From Nocardioides sp. SYSU D00038 (lineage in GTDB: Bacteria; Actinomycetota; Actinomycetes; Propionibacteriales; Nocardioidaceae): a stretch of 64,000 nucleotides of DNA. The translations under genes were made by a program, and so were the position numbers. This document shows positions 8,095 through 15,320 of this stretch, in pieces. Position 1 is the first letter of the stretch; the number at the start of each line of letters is the position of its first letter. The notes beneath the pieces were generated by a model. That model was not told the origin of the DNA. It saw only the letters and a program-made list of their open reading frames with translations, and searched no databases. Where the stretch lies: contig NZ_JAFFJT010000032.1 of NCBI RefSeq assembly GCF_016924665.1, positions 1 to 64,000 of the forward strand, written 5' to 3'.

Positions 8095-8808
8095 TCAGTG
8101 CCCCTTCGGGACCCTGATGTCCACCGGTTCGTTCCAGTGGGTGGCGTTGACTATGCCCTCGGCCCCGCCGATACCGAAGGTCACCCGACGCATGAGGTCC
8201 TCCGCGTCCAGGTACACCTTGTAGATGACTGTCTCCGGCGCACCATCGGCGAGCTGCTCGCCCTCCGCCTCGGCGGCGTCGGCCGTGTTGACCGTAGCCC
8301 AGTACAGGCAGACCTGTTCGCCGTCGATCTCCTCCTCGCCGACGAGCTCGACCTGCTCGAGGCCCGCCTCCCAGGCGGCGAACGAGGACACGACGTCCAT
8401 GCTCTTGATCTGGCTGTGCAGCTGGGCCACACCCGGAGCCGAGGCGTCGATCTCCTGGTACGGACCGCCCTTGGCGGAATCGGAGATGAAGATGCGTTCG
8501 TCCACGAGGATGGCCGCAAAGTCCCCCTCAGGACCCTGGACGGTCATGTCCATCTCGGCACCGTCAGGCGTGTACGCAATCACTCCGTCCATGACCAGCT
8601 TCTCCTCACCACCCCTGAGCCTGAGTGAAGCCCGGAACGTGGCGTCGCTGGGCACCGCCGCCTGCATCGCCGGCAGCAGAGTCTCCGTGTCGTGGCGGCA
8701 GGCCCCCGTCGGCTGCTTCGAGGGTCGCTCACCGCCAGCCCGGTCGTCCGCACACCCGGCGAGGGCTACCGCTGCCGGCACGATGATGGCAAGAACCGCT
8801 GACCGCAT
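8095..8808 (-). CDS. LppX/LprG-like secreted lipoprotein, 237 aa
   Basis: The N terminus MRSAVLAIIVPAAVALAGC is a signal peptide with a lipobox, so the mature protein should be lipid-anchored at Cys 19. The body is beta-rich and resembles the LppX/LprAFG/LolA fold: a substrate-variation segment LRLRGGEEKLVMDGVIAY, then LVDERIFISDS, then a late YKVYLDAEDLMRRVTF strand. Mycobacterial relatives carry lipids across the envelope; whether this one does is unknown. It stands alone, convergent with the XRE gene 22 bp away, and marks the left edge of the repeat-rich island. Confidence 0.7.
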   Translation of the reverse strand: MRSAVLAIIVPAAVALAGCADDRAGGERPSKQPTGACRHDTETLLPAMQAAVPSDATFRASLRLRGGEEKLVMDGVIAYTPDGAEMDMTVQGPEGDFAAILVDERIFISDSAKGGPYQEIDASAPGVAQLHSQIKSMDVVSSFAAWEAGLEQVELVGEEEIDGEQVCLYWATVNTADAAEAEGEQLADGAPETVIYKVYLDAEDLMRRVTFGIGGAEGIVNATHWNEPVDIRVPKGH

Positions 8809-9156
8809 GCTTCCTCCAGACCCCCATGGCGATGGCACCCGCGACCGCCCGCTGCACCCACCGTAGGGCCAGCCCCTGCCGAGTGGACATAAGCGCACAC
8901 CATCGCCGTAGTCCGGCCGCCCTCGCAGACTCCGGCGTGGATGGGCCAGCCAGGCGATCGAGCGAGTCCTCCTGGAGCCGGTCAAGGTCCTGACCCGACC
9001 GCCTCGCTGATGCAGACAACGGCCCACGAGACGGGGTTTGCGACGCGGTTGATCGTCAGTGGGGCGGCTCCCCCAGATCGGGGAACTCGCGGCGGTGGCC
9101 CTTCCGGCTGCCAGTGGACGCGGTGCACTCGATGCCCCGTCTGGAAGGAGATCCCC
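8809..9156. other. Intergenic stretch without a convincing gene
   Basis: No supported gene is seen in these 348 bases. A stretch near 8874-8893 (CCTGCCGAGTGGACAT) looks like a decayed copy of the 3' half of the repeat described below, which would make it the left-most member. A good ribosome binding site (AAGGAGA, about 9145-9151) belongs to the interrupted gene that follows. Confidence 0.4.
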
Positions 9157-9681
9157 GTGCGAGGTGCCCGCTGGGTAGCTGGTCTGCTCACCCTTGCCGG
9201 TGTCGTGGCCCAGCTGTGGATCCAGGTCGACTGGATCGGCGGACTCAGCGAGCACTGCGACTACCCGGGCGATTGCCGAGAGCGATGGTTGCCCGATGCC
9301 TTCTCCGCGGCGGAGCAGGTGTGGCTCGCCACGGCGGCATGCGGCTTGCTGGCCTAGGTCGCCGGCTGGCGACTCGGCGAATCGGCCTTGTCCGCAACCG
9401 CTGCGGCTCTGGGGTCCTCGATCGCCTTCGCCGCCTACTTCCTCACCGACACGTGGCAGTGGCGTGGCGACGTGGATGGGCTCATCCAGGCGCACGGCCT
9501 TCGCCGGGACGCCGCGTACCAGGTGACCCTGCTCCTGTTGCTGGCGAGCGTGGTGCTCCAATCCTTCGCCCTGGGCCGCTTCACTGCACCGTCCTCGGCG
9601 AACAGACACCGACCCGAGGCAGAAGTCTCCCGTCAGGAGGTCCTCAGCGACCTGACACAAGGTCGACCCCCCATGCCTTGA
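9157..9681 (+). pseudogene. Membrane protein gene interrupted by an in-frame TAG
   Basis: The GTG at 9157 follows a good AAGGAGA site and opens a frame with a membrane helix (WVAGLLTLAGVVAQLWI). The frame meets TAG at 9355-9357 after 66 codons and then continues unchanged to 9681. The sequence past the stop has two more membrane helices (ATAAALGSSIAFAAYFL and VTLLLLLASVVLQSFA). Read through, the product would be about 174 residues with four hydrophobic segments. A single substitution restores it, so this is probably a recent nonsense mutation or a read error. The family is not recognised. The repeat at 9671-9712 overlaps its 3' end. Confidence 0.65.
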
Positions 9682-9712
9682 CAGGGCCTGACCCGCCGAT
9701 GAGCGGACATGG
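9671..9712. repeat. Interspersed hairpin repeat R1
   Basis: This copy has the two-part form: a 5' half CCATGCC and a 3' half CCTGACCCGCCGATGAGCGG. It overlaps the last codons of the interrupted membrane gene and is followed by the cold-shock-like gene. Confidence 0.6.
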
Positions 9713-9891
9713 GATCGCCACTCCGTGCCACACCTACGCCGCGACAGATACGTAAGAGCCTGAACTTGACGACCGGCGATGCCCCGACCTTCACGGCAGA
9801 CGCTGGTGGGAGTGAGCGTTCACACCATCCACGGCAACCCAGCCCGGCGCATTCCTCATTCCGCGAGCGAGCGTCGATGCAGGCCTAACAT

Positions 9892-10113
9892 GTGAGCGTG
9901 GTCGAGGCGGTCGTGCGTCAGTGGGACGAGTCGGAGGGCTGGGGCGTTCTCGATGCTCCAGAGGTGCCCGGCGGCTGCTGGGTGCACTACAGCCACATCG
10001 AGATGCACGGGTACAAGCGTCTGGTTGCTGGCCAACGGGTCGACCTCGATTGGGAGGCGCCCGGGCAGGACGGTTTTGACTATCGCGCCGTTCAGGTCCG
10101 CCCGACACGGTGA
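9892..10113 (+). CDS. Cold-shock-domain-like protein, 73 aa
   Basis: This is a single OB-fold of the cold shock type. The sequence VVRQWDESEGWGVLDAPEVPGGCWVHYSHI corresponds to the usual KWFN..KGFGFI..DVFVHFSAI, and VAGQRVDLDWEA matches the later strands. The RNP aromatic residues are only partly kept, so nucleic acid binding is likely but altered. GTG at 9892 or at 9898 could be the start; TAACAT just upstream resembles a -10 box, which would make the message leaderless and favour 9898. It is the only gene between repeats R1 and R2. Confidence 0.75.
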   Translation: MSVVEAVVRQWDESEGWGVLDAPEVPGGCWVHYSHIEMHGYKRLVAGQRVDLDWEAPGQDGFDYRAVQVRPTR

Positions 10114-10129
10114 CTGCACCCTTGCCGGT

Positions 10130-10226
10130 GAGCACTCGATGCTGACCGGTCGGCCTGCACGGTCGTGACTAGGCCCAGGCACTAGTCGCCCACCCTGCTC
10201 TCCGACACAACCGCACGCTCATGCCT
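10130..10226. repeat. Interspersed repeat R2 (long composite form)
   Basis: This copy contains CACGGTCGTGACTAGG at 10158 and AACCGCACGCTCATGCC at 10209. The same pair, at nearly the same spacing (48 against 51 bp), recurs at 15214 and 15262 in R11. The 3' half of the hairpin is not conserved here. Confidence 0.6.
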
Positions 10227-10440
10227 GGACCGTCACACCGAAGTGCGTCGCTTCGGTGGCTGGCTCAGCACGGTCCCACCAGTGGAACAGCACTTGCTTG
10301 ACCTCGGCATGAACGCCCTGGGGAGCCATGCTGCCGAGTATCACAGCGAACGCACTTTCATGCCGCTGAGCGTGCGGGGCGGAACGGTCAGACGTCGCGT
10401 CCCTTGAGCACTGCTCCTGCCGGGCGGCAAAGTGCCTCAC
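10219..10440 (-). CDS. Possible small protein or gene remnant
   Basis: The frame encodes FAVILGSMAPQGVHAEVKQV and then LFHWWDRAEPATEATHFGV, which look protein-like. The first 30 or so residues are specified by repeat R3 and are unlikely to be genuine. The stop codon lies inside repeat R2. No start with a ribosome binding site is evident and no family is recognised. It may be the surviving 3' part of a gene. It is included because the interval between R2 and R3 holds no other candidate. Confidence 0.25.
   Translation of the reverse strand: MRHFAARQEQCSRDATSDRSAPHAQRHESAFAVILGSMAPQGVHAEVKQVLFHWWDRAEPATEATHFGVTVQA
10347..10379. repeat. Interspersed hairpin repeat R3
   Basis: GAACGCACTTTCATGCCGC followed by TGAGCGTGCGGGG aligns with the AACCGCACGCTCATGCC and GATGAGC core of the other copies. 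CGCAC and GTGCG pair around it. Confidence 0.5.
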
Positions 10441-10535
10441 CGTGCCGCGTCGTCACCGCGGCTCACGGTTCGCGTTGCCAATACCGGGCAGCCCATGCAG
10501 GGCGCAGTCATTCACACCTGTTGCTCCGCCGGAGC

Positions 10536-10808
10536 TCAACGGCGGCTGAGCAAAGTCCACACCAAGGTGGCCAGAATCGCGGCCATGAAGAAGGCTCTGG
10601 CTGGCCATTGGACGCTCCTGTCCTCAGGCAAGACCACTAGCACGAGAGTCGCGATCGTCAGCATCAAGAAAGCGACCCCGAGTGGTCGATCGTCCCCACG
10701 GGTCAGCCAGTAGACACTGATCAGAGCCCAGAGCACTCCGAGCCCGATGTCGAAGCCACGCTCGCGAACGCTCTGGTTCATCTCCACGGACCTGACACTA
10801 ACCTGCAC
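10536..10808 (-). CDS. Small membrane protein, up to 90 aa
   Basis: This protein has about three hydrophobic segments: FDIGLGVLWALISVYWL, LGVAFLMLTIATLVLVVL and FFMAAILATLVWTLL. Charged turns lie between them. No family is recognised. The longest frame starts at a GTG at 10808, but a later ATG at 10781 (MNQSVRERG) is an alternative; neither has a strong ribosome binding site. It is the only gene between repeats R3 and R4 and reads opposite to the cold-shock-like gene. Confidence 0.6.
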   Translation of the reverse strand: MQVSVRSVEMNQSVRERGFDIGLGVLWALISVYWLTRGDDRPLGVAFLMLTIATLVLVVLPEDRSVQWPARAFFMAAILATLVWTLLSRR

Positions 10809-10929
10809 CTAGGGGCAGCAGTGGCGCATGAAGATGCGCACTGACGGAGGCCGCCAGGGTCCAAGGACCCTGCCGGTTCACTCGCGAGCTCGTGCACGAT
10901 CGCCGCCCTCACCCGGAACGCCTCCGTAC

Positions 10930-10962
10930 GCAACCGCACGCCCAAGCCGTGAGCCGGGCGGC
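10930..10962. repeat. Interspersed repeat R4 (divergent)
   Basis: GCAACCGCACGCCCAAGCC followed by GTGAGCCGGGCG aligns with the AACCGCACGCTCATGCC...TGAGCGGGC form of R11 and R12, with several changes. It ends 5 bp before the stop codon of the next gene. Confidence 0.45.
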
Positions 10963-10966
10963 GATC

Positions 10967-11344
10967 TCAGACCAGCGAGCGGCCCGACACCCTCGCCTGC
11001 GCCTGACTCAACTTGCGCTGGATGGAGCGCAGGATGACGACGCCCTCCGTGTCCGAGAAGCCCGATGTGAGGACGGCGTCGAGCCCAGAGCCGAAGACGT
11101 CGCTTGCCCAGACGAACTCGGTGGCGACCAGCGCACGCGTCCAGTCGAGTCGTGTCAGACCCTGGTCGGTTCTTACAGCCTCAGCCAAGCGTCGCGCTTG
11201 GAGGTAGAGGTCGGCAGCGGACTCGAAACCCATGATCCTTGCGAGGTCGTCGGTGGGCGAAGCCGGGCCACCCCATTCCAGCAAGCCCCAGCGCAGCAGG
11301 GAGCGCTCGTCGTCGCTCAGCTCCATCGTCAGCACGTCGTCCAC
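10967..11344 (-). CDS. Conserved hypothetical protein, 125 aa
   Basis: This is a soluble, mostly helical protein. Segments such as LSDDERSLLRWGLLEWGGPA, TDWTRAL-like LDWTRALVATEFVWASD and a late GFSDTEGVVILRSIQRKL are typical of a small family of actinobacterial proteins of unknown function. The GTG at 11344 gives 125 residues; the ATG at 11326 (MELSDDE) is an equally good start. It is alone between repeats R4 and R5. Confidence 0.7.
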   Translation of the reverse strand: MDDVLTMELSDDERSLLRWGLLEWGGPASPTDDLARIMGFESAADLYLQARRLAEAVRTDQGLTRLDWTRALVATEFVWASDVFGSGLDAVLTSGFSDTEGVVILRSIQRKLSQAQARVSGRSLV

Positions 11345-11372
11345 AACGGAACCCTACGAGCGAGGCCCGCCG

Positions 11373-11451
11373 ATGCGCCCGGTCATACCGCTCTCGGGAC
11401 GAAGCGCCGGACCATGCCACGACCCGCTCGGTCCTGCCGATGAGCGGGACC
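11373..11451. repeat. Interspersed hairpin repeat R5 (double copy)
   Basis: A degenerate copy (CGCCCGGTCATACCGCTC) is followed by a full one, CCATGCCACGACCCGCTC and then GGTCCTGCCGATGAGCGGG. CCCGCTC and GAGCGGG can pair as a perfect 7-bp stem. Confidence 0.65.
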
Positions 11452-11531
11452 TACGATCGTGCGCCATGGGTCGCGCTAGGGGGCAGCTGTCTGGCGTCGC
11501 TGACACCGGTCGATCTGACTATGCTCCCGAC

Positions 11532-12428
11532 GTGACCGACAAGCCCGCCGTCTCGAGGGTGCGGGCCGGTGTCTTGGACGTCAGTCTCCTACGCACGGGG
11601 AATCCCGACGGCTGGCCCGTGGTGCTGCTGCACGGCTTTCCCTACGACGCCCGCGGCTTCGACGCGGTCACCGCGCGGCTGGCCGAGGCCGGCGCGTTCG
11701 TGGTGACGCCATGGCTGCGCGGGTTCGGGGGCACCCGATTCATCGAGGCGAGCACGATGCGGTCGGGGCAGCAGGCAGCGGTCGCCCACGACCTGCTCGA
11801 CCTGCTCACCGCTCTGGGTCTCGAGGCGCCGGTCATTGCCGGCTATGACTGGGGCGGGCGCGCGGCGTGCGTCGTCGCGGCACTGTGGCCAGAGCGGGTC
11901 GGGGGGCTGGTGAGCGGCAACGGCTACCTGCTCCAGGACATCGCCGCGGCACGGCACCCCGACCCTCCGGACCTCGAGCGCAGGCACTGGTACCAGTACT
12001 ACCTGCACGGGGAACGCGGCGAGGCGGGTCTGCGCGAGCACCGCGCGGAGCTGGCCCGACTGCTGTGGGAGGAGTGGTCGCCCACCTGGACCTTCAGCGA
12101 CTCCGAGTTCGAGGCGACCCGGCCCGCATTCAGCAACCCCGACTTCGTCGAGGTTGTGCTCCACTCCTACCGACACCGGTACGGTCTGGCGGCCGGCGAC
12201 CCGGCGTACGCGGAGACTGAGCGGCGGATCGCCGAGCTCCCCCCGATCACGGTCCCGACGGTGGTAGTCGACGGGCGGCACGACACGGTGACCCTCCCGC
12301 AGTCGGTGGAGGAGCACGCGCATCACTTTCCGGCTCTCGTTGACTACGCACTCGTTGACGCCGGCCACGCGCTGCCGCAGGAGGCGCCGGAAGCGTTTGC
12401 GGACGCGGTGCTGCGGCTACGCCCGTGA
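11532..12428 (+). CDS. Alpha/beta hydrolase of the epoxide hydrolase type, 298 aa
   Basis: The fold signatures are LLHGFPYDARGF (HGxP oxyanion motif) and GYDWGGRAA, in which Asp takes the place of the usual nucleophilic Ser. This Asp-type elbow is characteristic of epoxide hydrolases and haloalkane dehalogenases. A later Asp (VVDGRHDTV) and the His of DAGHALPQE complete the likely triad. The GTG at 11532 is preferred; an in-frame ATG at 11466 would add 22 residues partly made of intergenic sequence. It is the only gene between repeats R5 and R6. The substrate is unknown. Confidence 0.82.
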   Translation: MTDKPAVSRVRAGVLDVSLLRTGNPDGWPVVLLHGFPYDARGFDAVTARLAEAGAFVVTPWLRGFGGTRFIEASTMRSGQQAAVAHDLLDLLTALGLEAPVIAGYDWGGRAACVVAALWPERVGGLVSGNGYLLQDIAAARHPDPPDLERRHWYQYYLHGERGEAGLREHRAELARLLWEEWSPTWTFSDSEFEATRPAFSNPDFVEVVLHSYRHRYGLAAGDPAYAETERRIAELPPITVPTVVVDGRHDTVTLPQSVEEHAHHFPALVDYALVDAGHALPQEAPEAFADAVLRLRP

Positions 12429-12544
12429 CAGACCTTGGTCAGAGCGCCGTGACCGCCGCGCGCTCGTGGTGACTCCCGCCGTGCCCTGCGCTCCAAGGAG
12501 TGCTGGCCGGCCGATCGCGTCCGGGTAGCGCTTCGGGGCAGCGG

Positions 12545-12590
12545 TGCCGCACGCTCTTGCCGCGTTCCGGTCATGCCGAGGAGCGGATGC
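12545..12590. repeat. Interspersed hairpin repeat R6
   Basis: The 5' half reads CGCACGCTCTTGCCGCG and the 3' half TTCCGGTCATGCCGAGGAGC. It ends 10 bp before the ATG of the next gene. Confidence 0.65.
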
Positions 12591-12600
12591 TCAGCAGGCG

Positions 12601-12987
12601 ATGCACAAGACTGCTGACATGGATCACCGACGTCTCATTGGCTACTCGCGCAACGAGCAGCACCCTGAGTTGCCCGACCCACGGGCGTGCGTTGATGACT
12701 CTTGGGACGATGCCGAGCGGCACGCCGTCTGGTCGTACTTCTGCTCCGGAACGGTGGTCGTTGCGTATATGGGCAACTCACCGTGCCGTCTGTGCGGGCA
12801 GGACAACGGATCCTTGGAGTACACCGACGGTGTGTATCAGTGGCCAGAGGGGTTGGCTCACTACGTCAGCGACCACGGCGTCCGGCTGCCTGACGAGGTG
12901 GTGCGGCATGCCGTTGCGCGACTTGGCGAATTGAAGGCCGCTGATAGCAGCCTCGATTGGTGGCTGGCCGCCACCAGTTCAGGCTGA
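12601..12987 (+). CDS. Conserved hypothetical protein with CxxC, 128 aa
   Basis: This is a soluble protein with a central SYFCSGTVVVAYMGNSPCRL segment, then CGQDNGS, and a YQWPEGLAHYVSDHGVRLPD block. Proteins with this WPEGLAHYV pattern are known as uncharacterised in actinobacteria. The single CRLC pair could bind metal or form a disulfide. The ATG at 12601 is used because residues upstream of it in the open frame are encoded by repeat R6. MDHRRLIGY at 12619 is an alternative start. It is alone between R6 and R7. Confidence 0.72.
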   Translation: MHKTADMDHRRLIGYSRNEQHPELPDPRACVDDSWDDAERHAVWSYFCSGTVVVAYMGNSPCRLCGQDNGSLEYTDGVYQWPEGLAHYVSDHGVRLPDEVVRHAVARLGELKAADSSLDWWLAATSSG

Positions 12988-12990
12988 CGC

Positions 12991-13018
12991 GCCGTCCGGT
13001 CATGCCGATGAGCGGACG
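12991..13018. repeat. Interspersed hairpin repeat R7 (clearest hairpin)
   Basis: The arms GTCCGGTCAT (12994-13003) and ATGAGCGGAC (13008-13017) pair with one G-G mismatch around the loop GCCG. The copy begins 4 bp after one gene ends and finishes 19 bp before the next starts. Confidence 0.7.
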
Positions 13019-13036
13019 GGTGGCATCATCCGGGTC

Positions 13037-13342
13037 ATGGAGCCCGTACCGACCAGTGCCCTGGGTGAGCGCGAAATCGTCGTCCGAATCTTCGAGTTCC
13101 CACCCGACGCGTCGGCAGTGTCGAACTGGGACGACGACACAAGGTGTGCTCTTCACGTCGAGGGGGACTCACAGCCCACGCTGCACATCGTCGCCAACGT
13201 GGCTGGCCTGTGGTCACTCGCACGCCACTGCCTGACATTGGCGCAGGACGGGCAAGAAGGCGGACATGTGGACTACGACGCCGACAGCGGCTGGTTCGAC
13301 TCCCCGGACTTCGGTCTTCGAATCTCCAGGGGATGGGACTAG
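13037..13342 (+). CDS. Small protein resembling Imm32-type immunity proteins, 101 aa
   Basis: This is a soluble protein whose second half, LHIVANVAGLWSLARHCLTL followed by GGHVDYDADSGWFDS and LRISRGWD, resembles the pattern of the Imm32 family of predicted polymorphic-toxin immunity proteins. No toxin gene is next to it. The ATG at 13037 starts 19 bp after repeat R7. Family membership is my reading of the motif pattern and needs a profile search. It is alone between R7 and R8. Confidence 0.6.
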   Translation: MEPVPTSALGEREIVVRIFEFPPDASAVSNWDDDTRCALHVEGDSQPTLHIVANVAGLWSLARHCLTLAQDGQEGGHVDYDADSGWFDSPDFGLRISRGWD

Positions 13343-13347
13343 TCACC

Positions 13348-13400
13348 CGTTCCGCCCGACCGTGCCGCGACTAGCTCGTTCGTGCCGATGATGGTGCGCC
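13348..13400. repeat. Interspersed repeat R8
   Basis: CGACCGTGCCGCGACTAGC then TCGTTCGTGCCGATGATGG aligns along its whole length with R5 and R9. The 3' arm GAGCGG is altered to GATGGT, so the hairpin is weaker here. Confidence 0.6.
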
Positions 13401-13428
13401 ACCGAGGCGAGTAGCCGTGCCCGGGCCT

Positions 13429-13953
13429 TCAATGCTTGAGGGCATCCGCGATCTGTTGGGCAGCCTGGCCGGGTGCTAGGTGGGTGGTGTCGACGACTTC
13501 GGCCTCATCATGCAACCAAGTGCTAGCCGCCTTGGCGTATGGCTCCAGGTACTGAAGCCTGAATGGAGAGTCGGAGCCGAGGACGACGTCACCAGCGATT
13601 CGCCTGCGGAGGGTGTCCTGGTCGGCATGAAGAACGAAGTGCCGGAGCGGGATCGCGTACTCGGCAAGACCCGCGCTGATCTCGCGCCAGTACTGCTCGA
13701 CAAGGACAGTCATTGGCATGACCAATGTGCCACCGGTGTAGTCGAGAATGCGACGCGCGGTCTCGACGACGAGGGGCCGCCAAGGTGGCCAGTGCTGGAA
13801 GTTGTCCGTACTGGGCAACCCCGGCGTGATGTCCATGAGCGTCTCGCCGACCTTCTCAGCATCGAACACTCGTGAGTCTGGGATCAACTGCTGCACAAGG
13901 GCGCTCGTCGTCGTCTTGCCTACGCCGTGGGTGCCGTTGAGCCAGATGATCAC
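13429..13953 (-). CDS. TmrB-like P-loop ATPase/kinase, 174 aa
   Basis: This is a single-domain P-loop protein: Walker A GTHGVGKTT at residues 7-15, then FDAEKVGETL, WPPWRPLVVETARRIL, TLVMPMTVLVEQYWREI and HFVLHADQDTLRRRI. This pattern matches proteins related to TmrB, the Bacillus tunicamycin-resistance ATP-binding protein, which are widespread as orphan genes in actinobacteria. A role in nucleotide or sugar-antibiotic handling is possible but unproven. The region is visibly poorer in G+C than the flanking core genes. It reads against its neighbours and is alone between R8 and R9. Confidence 0.8.
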   Translation of the reverse strand: MIIWLNGTHGVGKTTTSALVQQLIPDSRVFDAEKVGETLMDITPGLPSTDNFQHWPPWRPLVVETARRILDYTGGTLVMPMTVLVEQYWREISAGLAEYAIPLRHFVLHADQDTLRRRIAGDVVLGSDSPFRLQYLEPYAKAASTWLHDEAEVVDTTHLAPGQAAQQIADALKH

Positions 13954-13986
13954 GATCCGACGCTACCTGTGGCAGAGCCGGCAAAC

Positions 13987-14027
13987 GCCCGCTCATGCCG
14001 CGATTCGCTCGGTCCTGTCGATGACAG
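13987..14027. repeat. Interspersed hairpin repeat R9
   Basis: The 5' half is GCCCGCTCATGCCGCGA and the 3' half TTCGCTCGGTCCTGTCGATG. This copy and R10 best show the full two-part unit of about 41 bp. Confidence 0.65.
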
Positions 14028-14061
14028 TTGATTGACAGCAGAGGCGTGCCATCATCGGCGA

Positions 14062-14766
14062 GTGTCCGCCCAAGAAGCCCTGAAGGCCACCCTTCGCGAT
14101 CACCTTGGACCCATTGCTCGCCTCAAGGGCTACAAGGGTTCGGCGCCGACGTGGCGGAAGGCTTCTGCCGCTGGTGACTGGGCCATTGTCAACGTGCAAT
14201 CCTCGTCCTTCAGCAGCGCTGACCTTCGATGCGTCGTGAACCTTGCCTTTGCACCAGAGCCATGGTTGAGGTGGAGGACGCACCACCTCGGAGCAGGGAT
14301 GCCAAGAACCGTTTCGGAGTCACTGGGGTTGTACAGGGAACGGCTCCACCCACAAGGAACTCCAGAAAGCACCGACGGATGGTGGGACGTAACAGACGAC
14401 GGTTCAGCTCGCCTGGCGGTCGCAGACATGGTCACTCAACTGAACGCGGCTGGCTGGCCCGTGCTGGAGAGCATGTTCTCTCGCGAGGTGATGTTGAGGC
14501 GCCTGCAAGACGGGGATCTGGGCAGAATGCAACAGCGGTCCAATCGCGAAGTCTTCTACGCCTGTGCTGAGGCTCTGCTACTCATGGATGCTGGACCCTC
14601 GGACGCACTGGAATCGCGACTCAGGTACGCACTCGACCACGCGACGCACCGTGAGAACGCAGAGCGATTCGACACTTGGGTGCGTGCCGAGGCAGCCAAG
14701 GGCGTGACCGGGGATCCGCTCATGCCTCGGCCGCTCGGTCCTGCCGATGACGGGCTGTCGCGCTAG
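14062..14766 (+). CDS. DUF4304-like protein, 234 aa
   Basis: This is a soluble protein of unknown function. The N-terminal region with LKGYKGSAPTWRKASAAGDW and VNVQSSSFSSADLRCVVNLA matches the DUF4304 pattern, a family frequent in orphan and mobile gene contexts. The GTG at 14062 gives the natural N terminus; upstream codons lie in intergenic sequence near R9. The last 17 residues or so (from DPLMPRPLGPADDG) are specified by repeat R10, so the original stop was probably lost into the repeat. The stop overlaps that of the convergent next gene by 4 bp. Confidence 0.75.
   Translation: MSAQEALKATLRDHLGPIARLKGYKGSAPTWRKASAAGDWAIVNVQSSSFSSADLRCVVNLAFAPEPWLRWRTHHLGAGMPRTVSESLGLYRERLHPQGTPESTDGWWDVTDDGSARLAVADMVTQLNAAGWPVLESMFSREVMLRRLQDGDLGRMQQRSNREVFYACAEALLLMDAGPSDALESRLRYALDHATHRENAERFDTWVRAEAAKGVTGDPLMPRPLGPADDGLSR
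14714..14757. repeat. Interspersed hairpin repeat R10, inside a coding end
   Basis: The copy reads CCGCTCATGCCTCGGCCGC then TCGGTCCTGCCGATGACGGG. It lies wholly within the 3' end of the DUF4304-like frame. Confidence 0.65.
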
Positions 14767-15131
14767 GCGAAGTCGATGGTCACGCTCGGTTCGGTGGCTT
14801 CGGCCGTCCCCCAGTCGCCCGAGAGCACCCACGTCGCGCGCTCTGCGTCGAACTGGAAGAGGTCGACGTGCCGTAGGTCCGGTGTTCCCGTCGCATCGGT
14901 GGCTGGAGGGGCTCCAGACAGGCGCACCTCGTCGATACCGGCGATGGTCAACCAAGCGTCTCGATAACAGTGTTGATCGCCCGTTTCGGGGATGAGGTGG
15001 AGGGGGTGCCCTTGGAGCAACACTGCGTCGAGGTGCAGCGACAGACCCGCGTCGGTCGGGGCTACTTCAAGCACCCAAGACTCCTCCAAGAGAACCCCAG
15101 CGAGGTCTGGAAACGCGTCTTCGTACTCCAC
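14763..15131 (-). CDS. Hypothetical protein, 122 aa
   Basis: This is a soluble, beta-rich acidic protein with no recognised family. Segments such as WVLEVAPTDAGLSLHLDAVL, DAWLTIAGIDEVRLSG and HVDLFQFDAERATWVLSGDW suggest a small beta-sheet fold. The GTG at 15131 (VEYEDAF) is chosen because codons further upstream are encoded by repeat R11. It converges on the DUF4304-like gene with a 4-bp overlap of the stop codons. It is alone between R10 and R11. Confidence 0.62.
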   Translation of the reverse strand: MEYEDAFPDLAGVLLEESWVLEVAPTDAGLSLHLDAVLLQGHPLHLIPETGDQHCYRDAWLTIAGIDEVRLSGAPPATDATGTPDLRHVDLFQFDAERATWVLSGDWGTAEATEPSVTIDFA

Positions 15132-15136
15132 GGGCC

Positions 15137-15293
15137 GAGTATGCCCCGCGACCGCGAGGCCCGGATCTGCCGCTGAGCGGGCGTGCACCTCCGGCCCGTG
15201 ACCAGACCGCCGCCACGGTCGTGACTAGGGCCTAAAGACTCGGGCTGACCGTGATGTCGAGAACCGCACGCTCATGCCGATGAGCAGGCGGAC
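15137..15293. repeat. Interspersed repeat R11 (long composite, no gene inside)
   Basis: Two hairpin cores are present. The first is TATGCCCCGCGACCGC with CTGCCGCTGAGCGGGC (15140-15182). The second has arms GCTCAT and ATGAGC around GCCG (15270-15285). Between them lies CACGGTCGTGACTAGG at 15214, shared with R2. It may be one long element or two copies around a lost gene. Confidence 0.65.
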
Positions 15294-15320
15294 CCCGAGC
15301 GGCGATGGCACAGTTGCGCA

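Noticed and set aside
8729-9019. Minus-strand frame of 96 codons
   Set aside because: It overlaps the signal peptide region of the lipoprotein gene, has no protein-like pattern and no ribosome binding site.
10432-10713. Plus-strand frame of 93 codons
   Set aside because: It lies opposite the small membrane protein gene and its product is basic and irregular. The minus-strand reading has clear membrane helices.
12544-12600. N-terminal extension of the CxxC protein
   Set aside because: These 19 codons are encoded by repeat R6, so the ATG at 12601 is preferred.
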